A DNA stretch of 64,000 bases from Methylopila jiangsuensis. Its GTDB lineage: Bacteria > Pseudomonadota > Alphaproteobacteria > Rhizobiales > Methylopilaceae. Where the stretch lies: assembly GCF_027922305.1 (NCBI RefSeq), contig NZ_BSFK01000004.1, positions 34,127 through 98,126 of the forward strand. The letters are read 5' to 3'. The first letter of the stretch is position 1; each line of letters starts with the position of its first letter. A model generated the notes under the pieces. It saw nothing but the letters and a program-made list of their open reading frames with translations. It searched no databases and had not been told where the DNA came from. The position numbers were made by a program, and so were the translations under genes. This document shows positions 44,982 to 53,963 of this stretch, one piece after another.

Positions 44982-46148
44982 TCAGCGTCCGCCCGAGGCC
45001 GGGGCCTCGACGAAGTCCGCCGACCAGTCGTCCAGCCGCTGGTCGACGCCGTAGGGGTCGGGCTTCACCCGCATGCCCGGATTCCACACGATCTGGAACG
45101 CGCCGTCGGCGTCGATCCGCGCCACCCGCGGCCAGAGGTAGGCGTGGTGATTCTCGGCGTCGATGCGCACCCGGCCCTGGGGCGCGTCGAACTCGATCTC
45201 CGTGATCTCGTCGAGCACCCGGCGGGGATCGTCGGTTCCGGCGCGCGCCAGCGCCGCCGCTGCGATGTGGGTCTGGAAATAGGCCGCCTCGGCCGCGGAG
45301 GGGATCGGCGCGTGCTGGCCGTAGCGGGCGCGGTAGGCCGCGGTGAAACGGCGCGCGGCCGGCGTGCCGAGGGTGGAGAAGAAGGTGGCGGCCGCGATGT
45401 GGCCTTCCGCGACGCCGGGCCGCATGCGCGCCACGTCCACCTCCGAGGTGGTGAGGCTGGCGATCGGCATGGCGGCGGCGGAGAAGCCCGCGTCCGCATA
45501 GGCCTCATAGAAGCTCGCGGTGGAGCGGCCGACGATGGTGGAGAAGATGAAGTCGGGCTCGTGCTTGCGGATTCGCTTGATCAGCCGGACCATCTCCGGG
45601 CTCTCCGCGTCCGCCTCCAACGGCAGGTAGATCTCGTCCACCACCTTGCCGCGCGACTGGACCACGAAGTCGCTCATCACGCGGTTGGTCTCATAGGGGT
45701 AGATGTAGTTCGAGCCCACGATCAGCACCCGCTGGCCGTGCCGCGCCAGCATGTACTTGGCGAGCTGGAACGCGTTCTGGTTCACCACCGCGCCGGTGTA
45801 GATGACCTGCGGCGAGAACTCGAAGCCCTCATAGAAGGTGGGGTAGAACAGCAGGCCGCGATGGTCGTCGATCGCCGGCAGCACCGCCTTGCGGCAGTTC
45901 GACATGTAGCAGCCGAGCAGCAGCTTCACGCCGTCCTGCCCGATGAGCCGTTCCGCCTCCTGCCGGAAGCGCTTGGGGTCGGATGCGCCGTCACGCGCCA
46001 GTGGCGCGATCGGCCGGCCCAGCACGCCGCCCGCGGCGTTGATCTCCTCGATCGCGAGCAGCGTGGCCTTGAGCTGGGCGGTCTCGATGTCCGCCGTGAC
46101 CCCCGTGGTCGAAAACAGCACGCCGATCCGCCAGGGCTCTTCCGACAC
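44982..46148 (-). CDS. amiC: AmiC-type cytoplasmic amide sensor / negative regulator
   Basis: A 388-residue type-I binding-protein fold without a signal peptide: WRIGVLFSTTGVTADIETAQLKATLLAIEEINAAGGVLGR at the start, LLLGCYMSNCRKAVLP, LFYPTFYEGFEFSPQVIYTG, and IVGSNYIYPYETNR. These match both AmiC and UrtA, and the missing signal plus the adjacent amiR decide for AmiC. In Pseudomonas, AmiC binds AmiR and releases it when acetamide is bound. The first codon is ATG at 46146-46148 and it probably shares a message with the MOSC and regulator genes upstream. Confidence 0.9.
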   Translation of the reverse strand: MSEEPWRIGVLFSTTGVTADIETAQLKATLLAIEEINAAGGVLGRPIAPLARDGASDPKRFRQEAERLIGQDGVKLLLGCYMSNCRKAVLPAIDDHRGLLFYPTFYEGFEFSPQVIYTGAVVNQNAFQLAKYMLARHGQRVLIVGSNYIYPYETNRVMSDFVVQSRGKVVDEIYLPLEADAESPEMVRLIKRIRKHEPDFIFSTIVGRSTASFYEAYADAGFSAAAMPIASLTTSEVDVARMRPGVAEGHIAAATFFSTLGTPAARRFTAAYRARYGQHAPIPSAAEAAYFQTHIAAAALARAGTDDPRRVLDEITEIEFDAPQGRVRIDAENHHAYLWPRVARIDADGAFQIVWNPGMRVKPDPYGVDQRLDDWSADFVEAPASGGR

Positions 46149-46235
46149 GTCTCAACACTCCACCGCGCGCCATCGTCGCGCGCATCTTTGGCCCAGGCCG
46201 ACGCGTGGGGACAAGAGGGGCAGTCGGTTACGCCG

Positions 46236-47078
46236 TCAGGCGGCGAGCTCCGCCCGCGCGCCCACGGCGGCGACGCCGGGCGTCTTCAGCACCGCGAAGG
46301 CGCCGAGGCAGGGGTAGGTTCCGGGGCCGAACTCCGGCAGTTCGATGCGGTTGGCCTTGACCAGCCACGTGAGCGCGCCGGGCGCGGGCGGCAGCGCGCC
46401 ATGGGCCAGCATGGGCACGGCGCAGCGGGGCGTCGCGCCGATGATCGAGAGCGTCGCGTCCGGGCCGATCCGAAGCTCCGCTCCGGCCCAGCCGTTCTCC
46501 GCGAAGGGGGGAAGGCCCGGAAGGTCCACCACCATGTTGGCGCGGTAGCGCTCCACCAGCACGCTGTCGTCGCCAAGCGCGTCGCGCACCGCGTCGAGGC
46601 TCGCGCGCAGCACCACGTGGTACGGCGCGAAATCGAAGAAGCCGCCCTCGGGCGAGCCCTGCGCCAGCGTCAGATGGGTCGAGCCGGCGGCGCCGTCCTC
46701 GCCCAGCGCCAGCACCTCGTCGGGAATCGCCCGGTCGAGCGCGTCGTCGTCGGCCGCCTGCGCCGACAGCCGCACGGGGCGCCCGAGAAAGGCGCTCAGC
46801 CGCCCGTCCAGCGCCCCGTCGTCGAGGCGCACGGCCGCGCCGTCCGGAAACCGGATCGCGAGCGCGCCGTCCTCGGCGCTCTCGACCGCAAGCTCCAGCA
46901 TCCGCCGCCAGAGCTGGGGCCGTTTGGCGCTCGCCACCTTGCCGCTCTCCACGTCGACGATGGCGAAGGCCCGGTCGCCGTCGACGCCGGCGGCGGTGAG
47001 GGGCGCCTCGAGCAGCGGCTCGCCCAGCACGGACTTCACCGGATAGCGCCACAGGGCGGAGACGGAGCCGACGGTCAT
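46236..47078 (-). CDS. MOSC-domain protein
   Basis: A 280-residue protein with an N-terminal MOSC beta-barrel (VSALWRYPVKSVLGEPLLEAPLTAAGVDGDRAFAI) and a C-terminal MOSC domain containing TPRCAVPMLAHG, whose Cys is the conserved sulfur-carrying residue. MOSC proteins carry sulfur or reduce N-hydroxylated compounds with a molybdenum cofactor (mARC/YcbX-like). AAGGA precedes the ATG at 47076-47078; a GTG at 47106-47108 overlapping the response-regulator stop would add ten residues. Its role beside amiC is unclear; N-hydroxy-amide or N-hydroxyurea reduction is a guess. Confidence 0.82.
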   Translation of the reverse strand: MTVGSVSALWRYPVKSVLGEPLLEAPLTAAGVDGDRAFAIVDVESGKVASAKRPQLWRRMLELAVESAEDGALAIRFPDGAAVRLDDGALDGRLSAFLGRPVRLSAQAADDDALDRAIPDEVLALGEDGAAGSTHLTLAQGSPEGGFFDFAPYHVVLRASLDAVRDALGDDSVLVERYRANMVVDLPGLPPFAENGWAGAELRIGPDATLSIIGATPRCAVPMLAHGALPPAPGALTWLVKANRIELPEFGPGTYPCLGAFAVLKTPGVAAVGARAELAA

Positions 47079-47104
47079 GTCACGATCCTTGGAGGGGAGG
47101 GCGC

Positions 47105-48019
47105 TCACGGCATGTGCCGCACGGCGACGGCGGCGGCCGCGGCGCGGTTCTCGACGCCGAGCTTCACGTAGATCTGCTCGAGATGCTTGTTCACAGTGCG
47201 CGGGCTCATGCCCAGAATGTCGCCGATGTCCTTGTTGGACTTGCCGCGGGCGATCCAGAGCAGCACCTCGGATTCGCGCGCGGTGACGCCGAGCCGCTCC
47301 CGGAAGATCGCGGCCTGGTCGGCGCCGCTCTCCTCCGTGACGCGGAGCAGGATCTCGTCCCGGTCGGCGCGGCCCACGAAGGCGATGGACAGCGTGGCGC
47401 CGGTGGATTCCAGCTTGATCCCGAGCGTGGACGGGTCCGGCCGCCCGTCCTGCCGGGCCGCCACCCAGCGGGAGATGGCGTCCGGCAGCTTCGGGCCGGC
47501 GTTGTCGCCGGTCTCCGCCAGCCCGAGCAGGCGGTTGGCCTGGGGGGTCGACCAGACCAGCCGCCCCGCGGCGTTGACGGCGAACAGGTAGCGCCCGGTG
47601 GTGTCGAGGGCGGCGCGGGCGCTGCGGGACTTGCGGGCGTTGCCGATGTGGACGCGGATGCGCGCCAGCAGTTCGTCCAGCACGATCGGCTTGGTCACGT
47701 AGTCGACGCCGCCGGCCTCGAGGCCCTTGACGATGTGGTCGGTCTCCTTGAGCCCGGTCATGAACACGATCGGCACGTCCGCGAGCTCCGGCCGGAGCTT
47801 CAGACGGCGGCAGGTCTCGAACCCGTCGATGCCGGGCATCACCGCGTCGAGCAGCACCAGATCGGGCGCGGCGTGGCGCACGGCGGACAGGGCGCGCTCG
47901 CCGTCGGTCGCCACCAGCACCAGCATGTCGGCGCTCTCCAGCGCCGCCGTCAGCATGGCGAGCGTTTCGGGGCTGTCGTCCACCACCAGGACGACGCTGC
48001 GGCCGCCGCGCTCAGACAT
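47105..48019 (-). CDS. LuxR-type response regulator with receiver and PAS-like domains
   Basis: A 304-residue regulator: receiver (VVLVVDDSPET; phosphoacceptor in LVLLDAVMPG, near Asp57; VTKP near 108), a central PAS-like domain (RYLFAVNAAGRLVWSTPQANRLLG, about 143-230), and a C-terminal LuxR helix-turn-helix (LGVTARESEVLLWIARGKSNKDIGDILGMSPRTVNKHLEQIYVKLGV, about 242-290). It overlaps the end of the transporter-fused kinase gene by eight bases and is its probable partner. Confidence 0.9.
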   Translation of the reverse strand: MSERGGRSVVLVVDDSPETLAMLTAALESADMLVLVATDGERALSAVRHAAPDLVLLDAVMPGIDGFETCRRLKLRPELADVPIVFMTGLKETDHIVKGLEAGGVDYVTKPIVLDELLARIRVHIGNARKSRSARAALDTTGRYLFAVNAAGRLVWSTPQANRLLGLAETGDNAGPKLPDAISRWVAARQDGRPDPSTLGIKLESTGATLSIAFVGRADRDEILLRVTEESGADQAAIFRERLGVTARESEVLLWIARGKSNKDIGDILGMSPRTVNKHLEQIYVKLGVENRAAAAAVAVRHMP

Positions 48020-51000
48020 CGCCGCGCTCCAGGGGTTCGCTCCGCTCCAGCATGGCCATGTAGCCGCGCAGGTCGAAGGCGCGGATGCGGTCCCGCGCCG
48101 CGCTGACGAAGGGGCCCGAGCCGAGGTCCGCGCTCTCCAGCTCCACGAGCTTGGCCTCGATGCCGGCGATGTAGCCCATCTCGCCGAGCCGGGTCAGCTC
48201 CTCCACATGCCGGTTCGACGGCCGCCGCATCGGCGCGTCCGCGGCCGGCGCGGGGCCCGGATCGGGCGCCGGCCGCTCGGTGACGAAGTTCAGCCGCAGC
48301 AGGCGCTCGATCTCGCCCAGCAGCGCCTGCAGGTCGATGGGCTTCGGCATGGCGCCGTCGTGGTGGGCCGGATGGCCGTCGAGCGGGGCGTCGCTGATGT
48401 TGGCCGACATCATGATGATGCGCGTCTCGGGCAGCGCCGCGCGCAGCCGCCGCGCCACCTCCCAGCCGGAGGGGCCGGGCATGGAGACGTCGAGCAGCAC
48501 GAGGTCCGGCGTCCGCTCCGCCGCCATCTCCAGCGCCGCCGCGCCGTGGGTCGCCGCGATCACCGTGAAGCCGAGCGGCTCCAGCGCCGCGCGCATCAGG
48601 TTGCGCTGGTCGGCGTCGTCGTCGGCCACCAGCACCAGCCGGCGGCGGCCCACATAGCCGATGATCCGGTCCGACGGCGCGATCGGCGGGCGGGCGTTCG
48701 GAACGTGCGGCAGCATCAGCTTCACGCGGAAGGCGCTGCCGCGGCCCGATTCGGTCTCCAGCGCGATTTCGCCGCCCATCACCTCCACCAGCAGCTTGGT
48801 GATGGTCAGGCCGAGGCCCATGCCCGGCTGGGCCGGCGACAGCGGCGAGCCGCCGCGCTCGAACGGCTCGAAGATGCGGTCGCGGTCCTCCGGCGGGATG
48901 CCCGGCCCGGTGTCGACGATCTCGAAGGTGGCGACCTGGCTGCGGTAGGTGACGCGCAGCGTGACCCGACCCGCAGCGGTGAACTTGACCGCGTTCGACA
49001 GCAGATTGATCAGCACCTGCCGCAGCCGCTTGCCGTCGCCGCGCACCACCGGGGGCAGGGCGGTCTCGCCCTCGAACACGAACGCCACCCCCTTCGCCGC
49101 GGCCTGAAGCCGGAACATGTCCGCGAGCTGGCCGAGGAACTCCCGGGTCCAGATGTCCTCGCGGGCGAGCTTGAGCCGCCCGGCCTCCACCTTGGCGATG
49201 TCGAGCAGGCCGTCGAGCAGTCCGGCGAGGTGCTCGGCGCTGCGGCGGATGACGCGCACGCCGGTCTGGGCCTTGGACGACAGCCCGCTCTCCGCGTCGA
49301 GCAGCTGGGCGTAGCCGAGCACGGCGTTGAGCGGGGTGCGGAGCTCGTGGTTGATGCCGACCACATAGCGGCTCTTGGCGAGGTTCGCGGCCTCCGCCAC
49401 CTCCTTCGCCCGCTGCAGGGCGGCGTCGGTGCGCTTGTGGGCCTCGATCTCGCGCATCAGCAGCGCCGTCTGGCGGCTCGACTCCTCCTGCGCGATCTCG
49501 CGGCTCTCATGCGCCAGCACGAACAGCCAGGCCGCGACGCCCGCGATGATGGCGAGGATCAGGAACACCGCCCACAGCGTGCCCGCGACCGCCGCGGCCT
49601 CCTCCGGCGCGGTCTTGGCCGCGATGAAATGCACCAGCAGCAGCACCAGACTGAGGATGCCGAGCAGGGTCGCGAACACGCCGGAGAAATGCGCGGTGCG
49701 GGTGTTGAGCCGCGCGATCCAGCGCTGGGGCAGCAGGGCCTTCAGCAGGTCCACGACCTGGGTCTGGTAGCGGGCGTGGGGCTTGCAGCCGTCGCGGCAG
49801 CGGGCGTCGATGGAGCAGCACAGCGAGCAGATCGCCCCGGAATAGACCGGGCAATGGGCCATGTCCTCGGGCTCGAACGCGTTCTCGCAGACCTTGCAGG
49901 TGATGGAGGTGCGCAGCCGCCACTCCGCGCGGGGCTTGCGGGCGAGATAGTAGCGCCCGCCGGTGGCGATCGCGATCAGCGGCGCGGTCGCCATCGCCAC
50001 CGCCAGCGCCACGAAGGGCGCGAGCGCCTGGGCGTAAGCGCCGAAGGCCCCGGCGTAGGAGATCATGGCGACGGCGGTCGCCACCACCATGGCGCCGACG
50101 CCGACCGGGTTGACGTCGTAGAGATGGGCCCGCTTGAACTCGATGCGCTTGGGGCTGAGGCCGAGCGGCTTGTTGACGGTGAGGTCCGCCACCAGCGCCC
50201 CGAGCCAGGCCACCGCCACGATGGAGTAGAGCCCGAGCGTGTGCTCCAGCGTCTTGTAGATGCCGGCCTCCATCAGCAGCACGGCGATGCCGACGTTGAA
50301 GAACAGCCAGACGATGCGCCCCGGATGGGAGTGGGTCAGCCGGGAGAAGAAGTTCGACCAGGCGATGGAGCCGGCGTAGGCGTTCGTGACGTTGATCTTC
50401 AGCTGGGAGATCACCACGAAGGCGGCGGTGAGCCCGAGCGCCGCCGCCGGCCACGAGGTCACGTAGCTGAAGGCGATCAGGTACATCTGCGTGGGCTCGC
50501 CCGCATGGCTCGCGGGCACGCCGTGGGACAGCGCCAGCACGGCGAGGAACGAGCCGATCATCATCTTGACCGCGCCGGGCACGATCCAGCCGGGACCGGC
50601 GGCGATCAGCGCCGACCACCACGCCGCGCGGCCGCTTTTCTTCCGCTCCGGCATGAAGCGCAGGATGTCCACCTGCTCGCCGATCTGCGCCACCAGCGCG
50701 AACACCACCGCGCCGGCCGCGCCCGCGCCCAGCAGGTTGAGCGCGCCGCCATGGGCGCTTGCGCCCTCGTACCCGATCCAGTGCGCTAAGCTCGCGTCGC
50801 CCTTGGCGGCGATGAAGACCAGCGGCGTCAGATGCAGCGCGATCCAGAGCGGCTGGGTCCAGACCTGGAAGCGGCTGATCCAGGCGATGCCGTGGGTGAC
50901 GATCGGAATCACCACCACCGCCGAGACCACGTAGCCGATCGCGAGCGGGACCCCGAAGCAGAGCTCCAGCGCCAGCGCCATGATCGCGGCCTCGATCGCG

Positions 51001-51389
51001 AAGAAGATGAAGGTGAAGGAGGCGTAGATCAGCGAGGTGATCGTGGAGCCGATGTAGCCGAAGCCCGCCCCGCGGGTGAGCAGGTCGATGTCGAGCCCGT
51101 CCCGCGCGGCGTAGTAGGCGATGGGCAGGCCGGTGAGGAAGATCAGCGCCGAGACCACCAGGATGGCCGCAGCCGCGTTCTCGAAGCCGTAGTTCAGGGT
51201 GATGGCGCCGCCGATCGCCTCCAGCGCGAGAAAGGACACCGCGCCGAGCGCCGTGTTGCCCACGCGCACGGCGGACCAGCGCCGGGCCTGCTTCGCGGTG
51301 AAGCGCAGCGCGTAGTCCTCGAGCGTCTCGTTCGCCACGAACTGGTTGTAGCGCCGGCGCACGGGCACGATGCGGAGACGGTCCGTCAC
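48012..51389 (-). CDS. Hybrid histidine kinase with NCS1-transporter-like sensor module
   Basis: The 1125-residue protein begins with about 12 membrane helices (residues 40-490) resembling purine-cytosine permease/NCS1 transporters (GAGFGYIGSTITSLIYASFTFIFFAIEAAIMALALE, IGEQVDILRFMPERKKSG). A Cys-rich putative metal-binding insert (about 495-535: CxxC, HC, CxxCC, CxxxC) and two more helices (about 575-640) follow. HisKA has His681 in INHELRTPLNAV; HATPase, a receiver (LVLLDVSMPG) and a C-terminal Asp/Glu helical tail complete it. It overlaps the response-regulator gene downstream. By analogy with SLC5-fused CbrA/CrbS kinases, the transporter part may sense a nucleobase, urea or amide in transit. 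Confidence 0.88.
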   Translation of the reverse strand: MTDRLRIVPVRRRYNQFVANETLEDYALRFTAKQARRWSAVRVGNTALGAVSFLALEAIGGAITLNYGFENAAAAILVVSALIFLTGLPIAYYAARDGLDIDLLTRGAGFGYIGSTITSLIYASFTFIFFAIEAAIMALALELCFGVPLAIGYVVSAVVVIPIVTHGIAWISRFQVWTQPLWIALHLTPLVFIAAKGDASLAHWIGYEGASAHGGALNLLGAGAAGAVVFALVAQIGEQVDILRFMPERKKSGRAAWWSALIAAGPGWIVPGAVKMMIGSFLAVLALSHGVPASHAGEPTQMYLIAFSYVTSWPAAALGLTAAFVVISQLKINVTNAYAGSIAWSNFFSRLTHSHPGRIVWLFFNVGIAVLLMEAGIYKTLEHTLGLYSIVAVAWLGALVADLTVNKPLGLSPKRIEFKRAHLYDVNPVGVGAMVVATAVAMISYAGAFGAYAQALAPFVALAVAMATAPLIAIATGGRYYLARKPRAEWRLRTSITCKVCENAFEPEDMAHCPVYSGAICSLCCSIDARCRDGCKPHARYQTQVVDLLKALLPQRWIARLNTRTAHFSGVFATLLGILSLVLLLVHFIAAKTAPEEAAAVAGTLWAVFLILAIIAGVAAWLFVLAHESREIAQEESSRQTALLMREIEAHKRTDAALQRAKEVAEAANLAKSRYVVGINHELRTPLNAVLGYAQLLDAESGLSSKAQTGVRVIRRSAEHLAGLLDGLLDIAKVEAGRLKLAREDIWTREFLGQLADMFRLQAAAKGVAFVFEGETALPPVVRGDGKRLRQVLINLLSNAVKFTAAGRVTLRVTYRSQVATFEIVDTGPGIPPEDRDRIFEPFERGGSPLSPAQPGMGLGLTITKLLVEVMGGEIALETESGRGSAFRVKLMLPHVPNARPPIAPSDRIIGYVGRRRLVLVADDDADQRNLMRAALEPLGFTVIAATHGAAALEMAAERTPDLVLLDVSMPGPSGWEVARRLRAALPETRIIMMSANISDAPLDGHPAHHDGAMPKPIDLQALLGEIERLLRLNFVTERPAPDPGPAPAADAPMRRPSNRHVEELTRLGEMGYIAGIEAKLVELESADLGSGPFVSAARDRIRAFDLRGYMAMLERSEPLERGDV

Positions 51390-51575
51390 GGCCGCCCGCT
51401 CTCGTCGACTGTCGTGTCACGCCCCGCCGCGCAGCAGTGCAAGAAGCCACCTCCTCGATCGTCTCGCCGACCCATGCAAGATCGCCGCCACGCCCGGAGG
51501 TGGAGCGCGGTTCGCGGCGACGCGTCAGCGTGCCCGCGCGTGACGCATGACCCTAAGCGGGTTCCTCTGGGACGC

Positions 51576-51599
51576 CATATACGTCAACCAACGTATATG
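51576..51599. promoter_or_regulatory. Perfect inverted repeat upstream of urtA (system 2)
   Basis: CATATACGT-CAACCA-ACGTATATG: exact 9-bp arms, 6-base spacer. It lies 72 bases before the urtA start inside the 281-base region between the divergent transporter-fused kinase and urtA genes. The AT-rich arms stand out from the GC-rich background. A dimeric regulator site is likely; the LuxR-type regulator encoded at 47105-48019 is a candidate. Confidence 0.6.
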
Positions 51600-51670
51600 C
51601 TGCGACGCAAAAATCGCGCGAGCCTGACCTCCGGCAAGCCAATCGCGGGGATTGGCCGACGGAGGGTTTG

Positions 51671-52930
51671 ATGGCGGATCAAGACGACGCGCGCCATTCG
51701 CGGCTGCGCCGGCAGCTTCTCATGGGCATGGCGGCAGCGCCGCTGGCGGGCCTGCTGCCGAAGGTGGCGTTCGCCCAGGCGCCCGCGACCTCGGCGGTGA
51801 ACACCACCGGCCTTGCGGTGACCGACACCGAAGTGACGGTCGGCATCCTGCATTCCGCCACCGGCACGATGGCGATTTCGGAAACCGGCTCGATTCAGGC
51901 CGAGAAGCTCGCGATCGAGCAGATCAACGCCGCGGGCGGCGTGCTCGGGCGCAAGATCAAGTACATCCAGGAAGACGGCGCGTCCGACTGGCCGACCTTC
52001 GCCGAGAAGGCGAAGAAGCTGCTGGTGCAGGACAAGGTCGCGGCCATCATGGGCTGCTGGACGTCCGCGTCCCGCAAGGCGGCTCTGCCGGTCATCGAGC
52101 AGTACAACGGCATGCTCTACTATCCGACCTTCTATGAAGGTCTGGAGCAGTCCAAGAACGTGATCTACACCGGCCAGGAAGCCACCCAGCAGATCCTGGA
52201 GTCGCTGAACTGGGTCGTGCGCGAGAAGGGCGCCAAGACCTTCTACTTCATCGGCTCGGACTACATCTGGCCGCGCACGTCCAACAAGATCGCGCGCAAG
52301 CACATCGAAAACTTCATGAAGGGGACGAAGGTCGTCGGCGAGGAGTATTTCCCGCTCGGCCACACCCAGTTCAACTCCGTGATCAACAAGCTGAAGCTGA
52401 CCAAGCCGGACGTGATCTTCACGGACGTGGTCGGCGGCTCGAACGTGGCGTTCTACAAGCAGCTCAAGGCGGCCGGCATCAATCTCGAGAAGCAGACCCT
52501 GATGACGATCTCCGTCACCGAGGACGAGATCGACGGCATCGGCGGCGAGAACATCGCGGGCGCCTACTCCTGCATGAAGTACTTCCAGTCTCTCGAAAAC
52601 GAGAACAACAAGGAGTTCGTCGCCGCGTTCAAGAAGATGTGGGGCGAGAAGACCGTCATCGGCGACGTGACGCAGGCGGCCTATCTCGGGCCCTGGCTGT
52701 GGAAACTCGCCGCCGAGAAGGCCGGCTCGTTCGACGTGGACAAGATCGCGGCGGCCTCGCCGGGCATCGAGTTCACCAAGGCGCCGGAAGGCTACGTCAA
52801 GGTCCACGAGAACCATCACCTCTGGTCCAAGACCCGCGTCGGCCTCGCCCAGAAGGACGGCCAGTTCAAGGTGGTCTACGAGAGCCCCGAGCTCATCGAG
52901 CCGAACCCCTTCCCCAAGGGCTATCAGTGA
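51671..52930 (+). CDS. urtA: Urea/amide-type ABC transporter substrate-binding protein UrtA (system 2)
   Basis: A 419-residue periplasmic binding protein. The signal peptide SRLRRQLLMGMAAAPLAGLLPKVAFAQ has an RRQLL Tat-like motif. Mature blocks VTVGILHSATGTMAISETGSIQAEKLAIEQINAAGGVLGRKIKYI, IMGCWTSASRKAALP, and MLYYPTFYEGLEQSKNVIYTG mark it as the UrtA/FmdD family. It is more typical of urea-type UrtA than the system 1 protein. GGAGGG lies just before the start (51661-51666); a TTG three bases earlier is in frame. First gene of urtABCDE system 2. Confidence 0.92.
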   Translation: MADQDDARHSRLRRQLLMGMAAAPLAGLLPKVAFAQAPATSAVNTTGLAVTDTEVTVGILHSATGTMAISETGSIQAEKLAIEQINAAGGVLGRKIKYIQEDGASDWPTFAEKAKKLLVQDKVAAIMGCWTSASRKAALPVIEQYNGMLYYPTFYEGLEQSKNVIYTGQEATQQILESLNWVVREKGAKTFYFIGSDYIWPRTSNKIARKHIENFMKGTKVVGEEYFPLGHTQFNSVINKLKLTKPDVIFTDVVGGSNVAFYKQLKAAGINLEKQTLMTISVTEDEIDGIGGENIAGAYSCMKYFQSLENENNKEFVAAFKKMWGEKTVIGDVTQAAYLGPWLWKLAAEKAGSFDVDKIAAASPGIEFTKAPEGYVKVHENHHLWSKTRVGLAQKDGQFKVVYESPELIEPNPFPKGYQ

Positions 52931-52942
52931 TCTGACGGCTGA

Positions 52943-52983
52943 AGGCGGCGCCGCGTCCTGCGGCGCCGCCTGTTCTGTTTTTT
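52943..52983 (+). terminator. Attenuator hairpin after urtA (system 2)
   Basis: A perfect 12-bp stem AGGCGGCGCCGC / GCGGCGCCGCCT (52943-52954, 52960-52971) with loop GTCCT, followed by GTTCTGTTTTTT. It lies between urtA and urtB. As in system 1, it should lower expression of the permease and ATPase genes relative to the binding protein. Confidence 0.85.
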
Positions 52984-53024
52984 GCCGGCGCGCGCGCGGG
53001 ACGCCGCAAAGTGGGGTTCGAACA

Positions 53025-53951
53025 ATGTTCGGGGAATATTCGCTCGGCGATCTCGGGTCGATCTTCGCGATGCAGGGCTTCGCGGGTCTGATCCTGTTTT
53101 CCGTCTATCTGCTGATGGCGCTCGGCCTTGCGATCATCTTCGGCCAGATGGGCGTGATCAACATGGCCCACGGCGAGTTCATGATTCTCGGGGCCTACGT
53201 CACCTGGCTGACCTCGGTGTTCTTCGCCGAGCATCTGCCGGCGCTGTTCGGAATCTACTTCTTCGTCGCCATGGCGCTCGCCTTCTGCGCCTCAGGCCTG
53301 TTGGGCATGCTGGTGGAATGGGCGTTGATACGACGGCTCTACAAGCGGCCGCTCGACACCCTGCTCGCCACCTGGGGCCTCAGCCTCATCCTGCAGCAGG
53401 TCTACCGCTCGGTGTTCGGCCCGCGTGAGGTCGGCGTCACCCTGCCGGACTGGATGATGGGCTCGCTCCCGGTGACCGACATCATCGAGGTGCAGATCAA
53501 CGGCCTGTTCGTGATCGGCCTCACCACGCTGATCACCGTCGCCGTGTTCTTCATGATCTTCCGCTCGCGTTTCGGCCAGCAGATCCGCGCCGTGGTGCAG
53601 AACCGCCAGATGGCGGGCGCCGTCGGCATCGACACCGAAAAGGTCGACCGCCTGACCTTCGGCCTCGGCTGCGGCATCGCCGGCGTCGCGGGCTCGGCCT
53701 TCACCATGATCGGCTCCACCGGCCCGACCGCCGGCCAGCTCTACATCGTCGACACCTTCCTGATCGTCGTGTTCGGCGGCGCGGCCAGCCTGTTCGGCAC
53801 CATCGCCTCGGCCTTCTCGATCTCCCAGACCCAGTCGACGCTGGAGTTCTTCCTCTCGGGCTCGATGGCCAAGGTCATCACCCTGCTCACCGTGGTCGCC
53901 ATCCTGATGGTCCGGCCGCAGGGACTGTTCACCCTCAAGGTCCGGCGCTGA
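53025..53951 (+). CDS. urtB: Urea/amide-type ABC transporter permease UrtB (system 2)
   Basis: A 308-residue LivH-like permease with about eight helices. ALGLAIIFGQMGVINMAHGEFMILGAYVTWL (about 33-63) and LIRRLYKRPLDTLLATWGLSLILQQVYRSVFGPREVGV are UrtB family blocks. Start ATG at 53025 follows the attenuator. It pairs with UrtC to make the channel. Confidence 0.92.
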   Translation: MFGEYSLGDLGSIFAMQGFAGLILFSVYLLMALGLAIIFGQMGVINMAHGEFMILGAYVTWLTSVFFAEHLPALFGIYFFVAMALAFCASGLLGMLVEWALIRRLYKRPLDTLLATWGLSLILQQVYRSVFGPREVGVTLPDWMMGSLPVTDIIEVQINGLFVIGLTTLITVAVFFMIFRSRFGQQIRAVVQNRQMAGAVGIDTEKVDRLTFGLGCGIAGVAGSAFTMIGSTGPTAGQLYIVDTFLIVVFGGAASLFGTIASAFSISQTQSTLEFFLSGSMAKVITLLTVVAILMVRPQGLFTLKVRR

Positions 53952-53963
53952 GGAGCCCTGAAT

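Noticed and set aside
51390..51670. Short plus-strand frames in the kinase/urtA2 gap as genes
   Set aside because: They have no ribosome-binding site or conserved motif, and the region is better explained as a divergent promoter.
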